Positions 15,923 through 23,636 of a stretch of 55,016 nucleotides of DNA are shown in pieces. The notes below the pieces were generated by a model that saw nothing but the letters and a program-made list of their open reading frames with translations, made no database searches and had not been told where the DNA came from. Numbering within the stretch: the first letter of the stretch is position 1; every line of letters starts with the position of its first letter. The translations under genes were made by a program, and so were the position numbers. Origin of the DNA: Pumilibacter intestinalis. Lineage in GTDB: Bacteria > Bacillota > Clostridia > Christensenellales > Pumilibacteraceae. The stretch covers positions 1-55,016 of the forward strand of contig NZ_CALPCH010000016.1 in assembly GCF_943193005.1 (NCBI RefSeq), written 5' to 3'.

Positions 15923-17544
15923 GAGCGGTAAGACAAGGCGATACGATCCGAATCTATGACAGTTATCTCTACCGAGAAAGCATCAAGGAAATAGACGGAC
16001 GGTTCTATGACGCAAATGAGAAGTGTTGGGTAATACCGCTGAATTCGAAGAACGTCGCAACGCTCGGACTTCTCGGAGCGACACTCGACAAAGAACTCAC
16101 GGAGATGGCTAAAACCGAACGTGGGGCGTTTGTGAGCGTTTGTACGCATCCTACGCCGAGAGTGAAAGCAAAGCTCTTCCGTCATCAGCAGGATGCATAC
16201 GATTTCGCACTCGAAATATTCAAGCAAGGCAAGGCGGTCGCTTTGCTTGCGGATATGGGAACGGGCAAGTCGATGATGACGATAGCAATCACGGGAACGC
16301 TTGAGAAAGAGTGCAGCGTTAAGAAGATGCTCGTGCTTTGTCCGAAATCCATCGTCGGGGTGTGGGAGGAAGAGTTCCGTAAGTTTGCAGACTACAAATA
16401 TGCACTCACGGTATTGGACGGAACGATGGAGAAAAAGAAAGCGGCGTTCGGATTTATGAACGGAGCCGCCTTGCAAGTGATCGTCGTCAACTATGAATCG
16501 TGTTGGCGGTTGGAAAAGGAAATCACAAAGTGGCATCCTGACTTAATCGTGTGCGATGAGAGCAGCAAGATAAAGACTCCGTCGGCATCGCAGTCGAAAG
16601 CATTGCATCGGTTGGGGCGAATTACAAAGTACAACATGATACTCACGGGAACGCCGATAACGGGCAGTCCGCTCGACGTTTTCTCGCAGTACAAGTTTTT
16701 GGACGATAGCATCTTCGGTTCGAGTTTTTATCTGTTCCGAAACCGCTACGCCATAATGGGCGGTTACCAAAACCGAATGATAATAGGATACCGACACTTG
16801 GACGAACTCGTGGAAAAGGTGCATAGCATAGCCTTTCGCATCAAGATCGAAGACGCCGTGGATTTGCCGCCGTTTATCGATAAAACGCAGATAGTTCCGC
16901 TCGAACCGAAAGCACAGACAACCTATCGCCAGATAGAAAAAGACTGCTACGCCGAACTCGCAAGCGGAGAAGTAACGGCAAGGAACGTGCTGACGCAGCT
17001 CTTGCGGTTGGCACAATGCACGGGCGGATTTATAAGGGACGATGCAACGGGAACTGCACAGCAAGTGAGCGGAGCGAAGCTCGAAGCCCTCGAAGATATT
17101 GTGGATACTTGCATAGCCGAAGGGAAAAAGGTTGTGGTGTTCGCTCGGTTCGTTCCAGAGATAGAAGCCATCGAGAAAATGCTCAAAGACAAGGGTATAG
17201 GATACTCGCTCATTTACGGAGCAACGAAAGACCGTGCAGAGCAGGTGTCAAAGTTCCAGACCGATGCCGACACAAAGGTATTCATCGGTCAGTTGCAGAC
17301 CACGGGAATGGGACTGACGCTGACGGCGGCAAGCGTGGCGGTGTTTTATTCGTTGGACTTTTCATACGCCAACTACGAACAGAGCCGAGCGAGAATCCAC
17401 CGAATCGGACAGAAGATGACGTGTTTGTATATCCATCTCGTATGCAAAGGAACGGTGGACGAAAAGATAATGCAAGCCTTAAAGCATAAAGGCGATATCG
17501 CCAACCTTATGGTGGATGATTGGAGGACACTCTTAAATGGCTAA
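15919..17544 (+). CDS. SNF2-family DEAD/DEAH helicase (phage)
   Basis: A 541-residue SF2 helicase of the phage SNF2 type. A HARP-like N-terminal beta region (residues 8-42) is followed by Walker A ADMGTGKSMM (111-120). Walker B is CDESSK near 214 and motif III is LTGTPITGSPLD near 240. The C-terminal RecA fold has RFVPEIEAIEKML and motif VI QSRARIHRIGQ near 494. It probably remodels replication forks or aids recombination. The DESS box replaces the usual DEAH. Eight bases overlap the next gene. Confidence 0.92.
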   Translation: MRAVRQGDTIRIYDSYLYRESIKEIDGRFYDANEKCWVIPLNSKNVATLGLLGATLDKELTEMAKTERGAFVSVCTHPTPRVKAKLFRHQQDAYDFALEIFKQGKAVALLADMGTGKSMMTIAITGTLEKECSVKKMLVLCPKSIVGVWEEEFRKFADYKYALTVLDGTMEKKKAAFGFMNGAALQVIVVNYESCWRLEKEITKWHPDLIVCDESSKIKTPSASQSKALHRLGRITKYNMILTGTPITGSPLDVFSQYKFLDDSIFGSSFYLFRNRYAIMGGYQNRMIIGYRHLDELVEKVHSIAFRIKIEDAVDLPPFIDKTQIVPLEPKAQTTYRQIEKDCYAELASGEVTARNVLTQLLRLAQCTGGFIRDDATGTAQQVSGAKLEALEDIVDTCIAEGKKVVVFARFVPEIEAIEKMLKDKGIGYSLIYGATKDRAEQVSKFQTDADTKVFIGQLQTTGMGLTLTAASVAVFYSLDFSYANYEQSRARIHRIGQKMTCLYIHLVCKGTVDEKIMQALKHKGDIANLMVDDWRTLLNG

Positions 17545-18094
17545 AAAATATTTTTTATACGGCAAGGAATTTTCGCTTGCCGAACTCTGCAGACTCTACG
17601 GACAGCATCGCAGCACGGTAGAGGGCAGACTCAAAAAAGGCGTTCCCCTTGAAAGGGCGTTAATAGAAAACGGGAGGTATAAATTGAACACGCAACTACT
17701 AATCTTGTCCGACAAGCTCAAAGACCTAAAAGCCAAGAAGAGCGAGTTGGATGCACAAACGAAAAGCGTAAACGAAGAAATCGACGGAATCACGGTAGAG
17801 ATGATCGAACTGATGACAAACGAAGAGCTGACGAGTTTCAAACGTGACGGCACGACGTTCTCGCTCGTAACGCAGGAATATCCTGCACCCGAACCCGACC
17901 GCAAACCCGAACTGTGGGAAGCGATGAAACAAAACGGATTCGAAGACCTGTTCACGATAAACAGTCAGACGCTGACCGCAACGGTTAAGGAACTCATAGC
18001 CGAGAACAACGGGGAATTGCCCGAATGGTTGTGCGGCTTAATCAAGGTAGCGGAGAAAAACAGTATCCGCATGACAAAGTCTAAAAAATATTAA
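17537..18094 (+). CDS. Gp157-like phage protein with N-terminal HTH
   Basis: A 185-residue protein. Residues 10-46 (LAELCRLYGQHRSTVEGRLK) form a possible helix-turn-helix. Residues 50-95 are a charged coiled coil. The C-terminal half (MTNEELTSFKRDGTTFSL, then LFTINSQTLTATVKELI) resembles siphovirus Gp157-type proteins, which accompany phage recombination/SSB genes. Function is not established. GGAGGA lies ten bases upstream of ATG 17537, inside the helicase gene, so translation is probably coupled. Confidence 0.6.
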   Translation: MAKKYFLYGKEFSLAELCRLYGQHRSTVEGRLKKGVPLERALIENGRYKLNTQLLILSDKLKDLKAKKSELDAQTKSVNEEIDGITVEMIELMTNEELTSFKRDGTTFSLVTQEYPAPEPDRKPELWEAMKQNGFEDLFTINSQTLTATVKELIAENNGELPEWLCGLIKVAEKNSIRMTKSKKY

Positions 18095-18113
18095 ATTTGG
18101 AGGCATAAAAATT

Positions 18114-18812
18114 ATGGCAAACGAAGTGGCAAAAGTGGAAGAGAAGGCAGTAGCGGAGTACGGTGCGGGCGTGAACTTGGGGGACTTTTTCGCCGATGAA
18201 CTCGACGGACTCACTCCCTCGTTCGAGAGAATCAAAATCCCGGCGGGCGGCGGTCTTGCGTTCGAAGTGCCGGGCAACGATCCCGAAAGTCCCGACAGCG
18301 TCAAGGAATTCAAAGCGGTAATCCTTTATCATCACCCGATTAACTGTTATTACAAAGAAGAGTACACGGGCGGCAACAATCCTCCCGACTGCGGCTCTAT
18401 GGACGGACACGTCGGAATCGAGGCGGAAACGGGCGAAGTCAAGAACTGCGCCGAGTGTGAGTTCAGCAAGTTCGGCACTGGCAAAAACGGTGCAAAGGCT
18501 TGCAAACAAAAACGCAGAATTTATCTCTTGAGAGAGGGCGAAGCTCTCCCGATTATCCTTTCGCTGCCGACGGGGAGCCTCGGCGAATTGTCAAAGTACA
18601 TCGTTCGTGTGAGAGCAAAATATGCGGGGACTTACTGCGTCGTAACGAAGTTTACTTTGAAGAAGGCACAGAACAGCGGCGGTATCAACTATTCGCAGGC
18701 GGTGTTCGCCATCGACAGGGCGCTCACCGAGGACGAACTCAAAAACATCGTTCCGATGTGCGAACAGGTCAAGGCGTTGTCGAAAAAGGTAACGCAGTTG
18801 GACGAAGAGTAA
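18114..18812 (+). CDS. Probable phage ssDNA-binding protein with Cys cluster
   Basis: A 232-residue protein with an acidic, Lys-rich N-terminus, a beta-rich middle (EFKAVILYHHPINCYYKEEY) and four cysteines near residues 89-125 (PPDCGS, VKNCAECEF, KACKQK) that could bind zinc. Its place between a Gp157-like gene and primase, and its acidic C-terminal tail (LDEE), fit an SSB-like role. This is inference only and I recognise no firm signature. RBS TGGAGG precedes ATG 18114. Confidence 0.5.
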   Translation: MANEVAKVEEKAVAEYGAGVNLGDFFADELDGLTPSFERIKIPAGGGLAFEVPGNDPESPDSVKEFKAVILYHHPINCYYKEEYTGGNNPPDCGSMDGHVGIEAETGEVKNCAECEFSKFGTGKNGAKACKQKRRIYLLREGEALPIILSLPTGSLGELSKYIVRVRAKYAGTYCVVTKFTLKKAQNSGGINYSQAVFAIDRALTEDELKNIVPMCEQVKALSKKVTQLDEE

Positions 18813-18871
18813 AAACGCAAAGGCAAGAGCGGCGGAGCGTCGCCGCCCGATACCTTTTTTATAGGTGCAGG

Positions 18872-19201
18872 ATGAAAGCAAACAAAATCGTGTATATCTG
18901 CTCACCGCTCAAAGGCGACGTGCAGAAGAATATCGCAAAGGCAAACTACTATGCAAGATTTGCTTACGAAAAGGGATGCATCCCGCTTGCTCCGCACACG
19001 GTATTCACGCAATTTTTGAATGACGATAATCCCAAAGAGCGTGAAAGAGGAAAGGCGATGGGGCTCAAACTCCTTGACCTATGTGCCGAGCTGTGGGTGT
19101 TCGGGCCGACAATAAGCGACGGGATGAAAACCGAGATCGAGCGTGCGAGAAAGAGTGGAATCCGAACAAGGTATTTTTCGGAGAACTTGGAGGAAGGATG
19201 A
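18872..19201 (+). CDS. DUF4406-like (nucleoside deoxyribosyltransferase-fold) protein
   Basis: A 109-residue protein resembling DUF4406/DUF7768 and the nucleoside 2-deoxyribosyltransferase superfamily. Features are the first strand VYICSPLKGDVQKNIAKANY, then GCIPLAPHTVFTQFLND, and CAELWVFGPTISDGMKTEIE, which holds the family's acidic motif. It may act on nucleotides in the phage-infected cell. ATG 18872 has GCAGG just upstream. A longer reading from 18500 would overlap the previous gene out of frame. Its stop overlaps the primase start as ATGA. Confidence 0.75.
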   Translation: MKANKIVYICSPLKGDVQKNIAKANYYARFAYEKGCIPLAPHTVFTQFLNDDNPKERERGKAMGLKLLDLCAELWVFGPTISDGMKTEIERARKSGIRTRYFSENLEEG

Positions 19202-21153
19202 CGGACATATTTGAAAAGGTAAAAGACCAAGTCAATATCGCCGAGGCGGTTTCGCTGTTCGGCATACAACTGAATAGTAAAGACAAAGGTCTGTGTCCTT
19301 TTCATGCGGAGAAAACTCCGTCGTTTTCCGTTGATCGCAAGAAAAATATCTTCACTTGCTTCGGATGCGGAGAAACGGGCGACGTCATAGCCTTTGTGTC
19401 AAAGATGCGAGAGTGCGAACCGTTGGAGGCGGCAAAGTTTTTGGCGGAGTCGTTCCGTATCGACATAGACGACTGTCCGAAAAGGCAAAGCATAAAGGAC
19501 TACCTGAAATCGTGCATCCGTGACGTCGGGCAGACGGATTATTTTACACGACGCGGACTGACCGCCGCAACCATAAAGAAATATTGTCTCGGTTATGACG
19601 TAAAGCACCGTTCAGTCGTGTTGCCGTATTCGTCGGAGCTGAAATACTACCAAACACGGAGTATCGCCGACAAGAAGTTTTATAAGCCGACCACCGAAGA
19701 GGCGGGAGCGGAGCCGCTCTTTAACCGAAAGGCGTTGTGGGGTGCAAGCCGAGAACCAGTCTTTATCGTGGAAAGTCCGTTGTGTGCCTTGTCGATATGT
19801 CAATGTGGCGGTTCGGCGGTGTCGCTTTGCGGAATCGGCGGGACGAACAAACTCGTCAAAGAAGTAAAGGCAAAGAAACCGAATGCACCGCTCGTGCTGT
19901 GCTTGGATAACGATGAGCCGGGGCAGAAAGCAACGCAAAGTCTGTCGGACGAATTGACGAAACTCAAAGTGCCGCACATTTTATACAACGTCGCAGGCGA
20001 TAAGAAAGATCCGAACGAACTGCTGATGGCGGACGCAAAGGCACTCGCCGAAAACGTCAAGTCGGCAAAGCGGACGGTTCGCAAGCACTTCGCCACAGCG
20101 AAAGACAGCTTCGACGCTTTGGAATTGCAGAGTGAATACATAGAGCCGCCGACGTGGGTAGTGCAGGACGTTCTGCCGACGGGACTTGCAATATTGTGTG
20201 CGCCGTCGAAGATAGGCAAGTCTTGGATGATGTTGCAGCTCGGCTTGGCGGTAGCAGAGGGCAAAGAGTTTCTTGACTTTAAGACGGAGAAAAACGGCGT
20301 ATTGTATTACGCACTCGAAGACAGTAAAAGCCGAATCAAAGACCGCCTCAACAAAATGCTCAAGGGCAAGAAAGCGCCGAGCGACTTACGGTTCGTAATT
20401 CAGGCGGACACCGTGGACAGCGGTCTGCTTGAAAAGATAAAGGAAGAACTCAAAGAGTTTCCGAACATTCGGCTCGTTATCATCGACACCTTGCAAAAGG
20501 TGCGTGGAAAGGTAGTAAAGAACGAGTCGGTGTACAGCGGCGACTACCGTGAAATGGGTGCTTTGAAAGAGTTTGCCGACAAGCAGAAAATATGCCTGCT
20601 GTTCGTGCATCACCTCCGCAAGCTCGCCGATGATTCGGATGTATTCAACATGATATCGGGAAGTACCGCTCTGATGGGTGCCGCCGACTCGATTTTTATC
20701 ATCTCGAAGAAAAAGCGTATGGACGAAGACGCCATACTATCAATGACGGGACGTGACATTCAGCAAAGCGACCTTGTCATAGCGTTCAATAAATACGACT
20801 TCGTGTGGGAAGTGCGGGGAACTGCGGAAGAGATAGCGGCGAAGCGAGAACGGCAGGAATACGAAAACAGTCCTATCGTGATCACTATCAAAGAACTCAT
20901 CAAGCGAAATCCGATGGGCGGATGGAAAGGCTCGGCGAACGACTTGATGAAAGCGGTGTTCGATATAACGGGCAAGCAGCTCTCGGAATCGCCGACGGGC
21001 GTGGGCAAGTTAATATCGAAATATGAATACCGACTGCATTGCGACGGCATCGACCATAAGGCAAGCAAAAGCGGTAGCAGAGCTCACACGTTCAGCCGTG
21101 TCGTGGTAAATACGCCGATGGGATATCAGCGGACGATTTACGATGATGACTGA
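19198..21153 (+). CDS. CHC2 primase-RepA/DnaB-like helicase fusion
   Basis: A 651-residue replication protein that combines primase and helicase. The CHC2 zinc finger uses Cys33, His36, Cys54 and Cys57 (LCPFH and CFGCGETGDVIAF). A TOPRIM domain follows with FIVESPLCALS and LCLDNDEPGQKA near residues 185-245. A RecA/RepA-like ATPase has Walker A APSKIGKSWMM near 337 and Walker B LVIIDTLQKVRGK near 430. HHLRKLADD and SGSTALMGAADSIFII complete it. ATG 19198 has AGGAAGG upstream and is supported by the zinc-finger N-terminus. It probably initiates phage DNA replication, perhaps at the repeat cluster that follows. Confidence 0.9.
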   Translation: MTDIFEKVKDQVNIAEAVSLFGIQLNSKDKGLCPFHAEKTPSFSVDRKKNIFTCFGCGETGDVIAFVSKMRECEPLEAAKFLAESFRIDIDDCPKRQSIKDYLKSCIRDVGQTDYFTRRGLTAATIKKYCLGYDVKHRSVVLPYSSELKYYQTRSIADKKFYKPTTEEAGAEPLFNRKALWGASREPVFIVESPLCALSICQCGGSAVSLCGIGGTNKLVKEVKAKKPNAPLVLCLDNDEPGQKATQSLSDELTKLKVPHILYNVAGDKKDPNELLMADAKALAENVKSAKRTVRKHFATAKDSFDALELQSEYIEPPTWVVQDVLPTGLAILCAPSKIGKSWMMLQLGLAVAEGKEFLDFKTEKNGVLYYALEDSKSRIKDRLNKMLKGKKAPSDLRFVIQADTVDSGLLEKIKEELKEFPNIRLVIIDTLQKVRGKVVKNESVYSGDYREMGALKEFADKQKICLLFVHHLRKLADDSDVFNMISGSTALMGAADSIFIISKKKRMDEDAILSMTGRDIQQSDLVIAFNKYDFVWEVRGTAEEIAAKRERQEYENSPIVITIKELIKRNPMGGWKGSANDLMKAVFDITGKQLSESPTGVGKLISKYEYRLHCDGIDHKASKSGSRAHTFSRVVVNTPMGYQRTIYDDD

Positions 21154-21170
21154 TCATCTAACAAAACTAT

Positions 21171-21402
21171 GTGTCCAATGTGTCCAAGTGTCCAAAAACC
21201 GCCGAAACTCGGTAAAAACAGCCGATAAAGCCTAAAACACGGACGCTTTGCCCTAAAAAGTTGGACACTTAACCCTACAAACAGCAACATCAAGTGTCCA
21301 ACAAAAAAGCACGAAAAACCCAGATAAAGTAAAAATCCACAAGACGAGGTTTGTGTCCTTTTAGAATATATGTCCTTTTGGACGCTTGGACACTTGGGAC
21401 AC
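21171..21402. repeat. Iteron-like GTGTCCAA cluster (possible origin)
   Basis: Six perfect copies of the octamer occur. GTGTCCAA is at 21171, 21180, 21188 and 21294. The inverse TTGGACAC is at 21261 and 21386. Near copies are at 21353, 21378 and 21394. The first three are tandem at steps of nine and eight bases. The stretch has no credible gene and follows the primase-helicase. An origin or a repressor/operator array are the two main readings. Confidence 0.6.
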
Positions 21403-21425
21403 TTGCGTTTGTGAAAGGAGCGGAT

Positions 21426-21713
21426 ATGAAAGAAAGCGATTTGATTCGCAAGATAAGCGAATACTTGAAAACCGTGCCGAACCTGTTCTTTTGGAAGGAA
21501 CACGGCGGGATGTACGGAACGGCGGGAATACCCGATTTAATTGTCTGTTACAAGGGAAGATTTATCGCCTTTGAATGTAAAGTCGGGAAAAACAAACCGA
21601 CCGTTTTGCAAGAGATGACGATAAAGCAGATCATAAAAGCAGACGGATACGCCGTGGCCGTGAGAACGGTTGAAGAGGTGCGGAGCATAATAACGGCATT
21701 TGAAAAAGAGTAG
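21426..21713 (+). CDS. VRR-NUC domain nuclease
   Basis: A 95-residue stand-alone VRR-NUC (PD-(D/E)XK) nuclease. The catalytic set is visible as GIPDLIV and FIAFECKVGKN (ExK), with the downstream Q in TVLQEM. The opening EHGGMYGTAGIPDLI is typical of phage members. VRR-NUC proteins resolve branched DNA or act in repair and often sit beside phage helicase/primase genes. GAAAGGAG precedes ATG 21426. Confidence 0.9.
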   Translation: MKESDLIRKISEYLKTVPNLFFWKEHGGMYGTAGIPDLIVCYKGRFIAFECKVGKNKPTVLQEMTIKQIIKADGYAVAVRTVEEVRSIITAFEKE

Positions 21714-21721
21714 AGGTGGCA

Positions 21722-22288
21722 ATGGAAACGGTAATCAACAAGGTTTTGATAACGGCGGAGGCTCGGTTCGACTACGAGAGCGAATTCAGCCGTCCGCTAC
21801 CGACAGCAGATATCAAACGGGAAACCGAAGAGTACATAAACAATAAAACGGTTCGGTTTTACGGTTACTATTTCCGTGTCAAGTATTATGACGAGGCGAC
21901 CGAACGGATGCTGATGCTGTTCTTTTACAAGGGCGAAAGGTTCGGTTGTATGCAGATGTGGGAGCTGTCGGGAGTCTGCCCGGCGGAGGAATGGACGGAG
22001 GAACTCGAACAAGACGGTCAAATCCGTAATTGGTTAAAAACGAAAGTAAACCCCGACGATAAAAGCGATTGGGTAATTGAATTAAGGGAAGCCCGAAGAC
22101 GGGGCGAGATAGGACAGATGGCGGTTTTTTCTTTGGTGGGACTGCCGAAGGAGGTGGTAAATGCAATATACGACGGAACAGATAGCCAAATACTTGAAAG
22201 AGTTTCGCATCTACAAAGGAAAGGTGGAAAGTGGGTTGGCTACCGACAGTATATGCCAAGACGTCGAACGGCTCGAAAAAAGCATTAG
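21722..22288 (+). CDS. Phage protein of unknown function
   Basis: A 188-residue charged protein that I do not recognise. The opening METVINKVLITAEARFDYES and the aromatic segment VRFYGYYFRVKYYDEATERM suggest an alpha+beta fold. ATG 21722 follows AGAGGTGG directly. The last 42 codons overlap the next gene in another frame. That tail is basic (YMPRRRTARKKH) and may not be conserved. A frameshift or lost stop codon could have extended it. Confidence 0.6.
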   Translation: METVINKVLITAEARFDYESEFSRPLPTADIKRETEEYINNKTVRFYGYYFRVKYYDEATERMLMLFFYKGERFGCMQMWELSGVCPAEEWTEELEQDGQIRNWLKTKVNPDDKSDWVIELREARRRGEIGQMAVFSLVGLPKEVVNAIYDGTDSQILERVSHLQRKGGKWVGYRQYMPRRRTARKKH

Positions 22289-22445
22289 CGTCTTGCCCGA
22301 AAACGACTACCACATAATCCGCCTGTTATTTTTCGAAAACAAGTCGTATGCGGAAGTCGCCAGACGGTTCGGCTACAGCAAGACGGGAATGTATAAAAGA
22401 GTGAAAGTTGTCGAAAAAGCGATTGCAAGTATTATGAGCGATTGA
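22161..22445 (+). CDS. ArpU/RinA-like sigma-region-4 regulator
   Basis: A 94-residue protein whose C-terminal half (DYHIIRLLFFENKSYAEVAR, then FGYSKTGMYKRVKVVEKA) is a sigma-70 region-4-type helix-turn-helix. This is the pattern of ArpU/RinA-type late transcription activators of Gram-positive phages, which lie just before the packaging genes, as here. An excellent RBS (AAGGAGGTGG) precedes ATG 22161. It may control the repeated promoter elements downstream. That link is inference. Confidence 0.75.
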   Translation: MQYTTEQIAKYLKEFRIYKGKVESGLATDSICQDVERLEKSISVLPENDYHIIRLLFFENKSYAEVARRFGYSKTGMYKRVKVVEKAIASIMSD

Positions 22446-22448
22446 AAA

Positions 22449-22487
22449 AGAGAACGGCAGAGAACGAAATTCATACGAAAGAGAACG
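22449..22487. promoter_or_regulatory. Three phased AGAGAACG octamers
   Basis: Perfect AGAGAACG copies start at 22449, 22459 and 22480, offsets of 10 and 21 bases, which are one and two DNA turns. They begin four bases after the ArpU-like stop codon and lie in noncoding DNA. This looks like an operator bound by a protein on one face of the helix. Confidence 0.5.
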
Positions 22488-22621
22488 AAACCCGTGATAT
22501 GATAATCTTGGGGAGAGCAAGAAAGGCACGGTTCACGGGGAAGCATCCCAAGCGAATAAAAGCGGTAGGAACGGCGGTTGCCTTTCTTGCGTTACCCGAT
22601 TAAAAACGGAGGAATAAACAA

Positions 22622-22993
22622 ATGCCGAATAAACCGAAACGTCCGTGCAGTTATCCCGGCTGTCCACGGCTTGTGGACGGGCAATACTGTGAAGAGCATA
22701 AGCGGTTGACGGATAAGCAATACAATCTCTACGGTAGGGATGACTTTACAAAGAATTTTTATAAGACACCCGAATGGAGATATGCGAGAAAGAAACAGTT
22801 GGAAGCTCATCCGTTTTGCGAGGAATGCCTGAAAGAAGGGAAACGAACAAAGGCAACTATGGTTGACCATATAGTGCCTATCAAGCAAGGCGGAGATAAG
22901 TTCGCACCGAGTAATTTGCAAAGCCTCTGTTGGAGTTGCCACAGCCGAAAGTCGGTTGAAGAAGGCAGCAGATTCGGCAAAAAAAATTATTGA
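22622..22993 (+). CDS. cos-type phage HNH endonuclease
   Basis: A 123-residue HNH nuclease. An N-terminal zinc knuckle (CSYPGCPRLVDGQYCEEH) is followed by HPFCEECLKEGKRT, the HNH core MVDHIVPIKQGGDKFAPSNL and LCWSCHSRK. HNH proteins beside TerS and TerL are needed for cos cleavage in HK97-like phages. ATG 22622 has GGAGG upstream. The order HNH, cos-like DNA, TerS supports a packaging role. Confidence 0.9.
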   Translation: MPNKPKRPCSYPGCPRLVDGQYCEEHKRLTDKQYNLYGRDDFTKNFYKTPEWRYARKKQLEAHPFCEECLKEGKRTKATMVDHIVPIKQGGDKFAPSNLQSLCWSCHSRKSVEEGSRFGKKNY

Positions 22994-23016
22994 AAAAGTG
23001 AGTTTTTTCTACGCAA

Positions 23017-23052
23017 TTTCGCTGGGCTCTTACAAGCGATTACGGTATAGTT
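23017..23052 (+). promoter_or_regulatory. Repeated phage promoter element 1
   Basis: TTTCGC, TGGGCT as -35, then 17 bases ending TTACGG before TATAGT as -10. It is 51 bases before the ATG of the 23104 gene. Only this copy reads TATAGT rather than TATTGT. Confidence 0.75.
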
Positions 23053-23103
23053 GACCATAACAAGGGGCAAGCAAGTACCCCAAAAAAATCTGGAGGGTTA
23101 ATT

Positions 23104-23370
23104 ATGACAGTAAAAGAACTTGCAAGCAAAATCGGAGTAGTGGATATCACCTCGAAAGACGGCGAAGTCCACAAAGGAACTAAAGACGGAAAAGACATTT
23201 ATATCTTAACCGCCAGCGACGGGGAGAACGAACCGAAAGTGGTATGGATTATCTATGATGACCAGAGATGCGATTACTGCGATAAATGCGGAAACATTCG
23301 TCCGCTACATGAAATCGATTTTAATCCGCTGACAGGCAAAAGGTTTTGCCATGACTGCGGGGCGGATTAA
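23104..23370 (+). CDS. Small cargo protein with C-terminal zinc ribbon
   Basis: An 88-residue protein that I do not recognise. The C-terminal half has CDYCDKCGNI and RFCHDCG, a four-cysteine zinc ribbon. The N-terminal half is beta-rich and charged (VVDITSKDGEVHKGTKDGKD). RBS GGAGGG precedes ATG 23104. It sits in its own transcription unit, with promoter element 1 before it and a terminator at 23388. It is inserted between the HNH gene and the cos/TerS region. Confidence 0.65.
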   Translation: MTVKELASKIGVVDITSKDGEVHKGTKDGKDIYILTASDGENEPKVVWIIYDDQRCDYCDKCGNIRPLHEIDFNPLTGKRFCHDCGAD

Positions 23371-23387
23371 GGAAACGAGGGAACGGC

Positions 23388-23420
23388 AAGGTCAGACCGA
23401 GCAAAGCGGTCTGACCTTTA
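23388..23420 (+). terminator. Terminator after the 23104 cargo gene
   Basis: AAGGTCAGACCG pairs with CGGTCTGACCTTT around a short loop; TTTAT follows. Confidence 0.85.
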
Positions 23421-23430
23421 TCGTTTCGTA

Positions 23431-23511
23431 AGGGGTAGGGGGAGGTCAATCTCTACGAATTCAACCCCTAACAGCGGGGCCGCAGTCAAACGCGAATTTT
23501 CGCAAAATCAA
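23431..23511. other. Probable cos site region
   Basis: Noncoding DNA directly before TerS with GGGGTAGGGGGAGG, CTCTACGAATTC, a GCGGGGCCGC palindrome and CGCGAATTTTCGC. G-rich, CTCTAC and GC-palindrome blocks of this kind commonly stand between HNH and TerS in Firmicute cos phages. The exact nick positions cannot be seen. Confidence 0.45.
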
Positions 23512-23627
23512 AAATCAAACGAAAAAATCAAAATTGAAAAAGGCAATACGAAGTATTGGGGACGGGCAACCGCCCCTTTTTTATTTGCCTTGAAAATCAA
23601 AATAAATCAAACAATCAAAAAATCAAA
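23507..23627. repeat. ATCAAA repeats flanking a hairpin before TerS
   Basis: ATCAAA occurs at 23507, 23514 and 23527, then at 23596, 23606, 23614 and 23622. The second cluster has steps of 10, 8 and 8. Between them is a GC hairpin (GGGGACGG/CCGCCCC, 23558-23577, with T6 after it) inside a wider AGGCAA/TTGCCT stem. They could be terminase-binding (cosB-like) sites. Confidence 0.45.
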
Positions 23628-23636
23628 GGGGGAAAT

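Noticed and set aside
22502-22603. Possible 34-residue ORF between the ArpU-like and HNH genes
   Set aside because: It has no RBS and no recognisable pattern. It cannot be told from chance.
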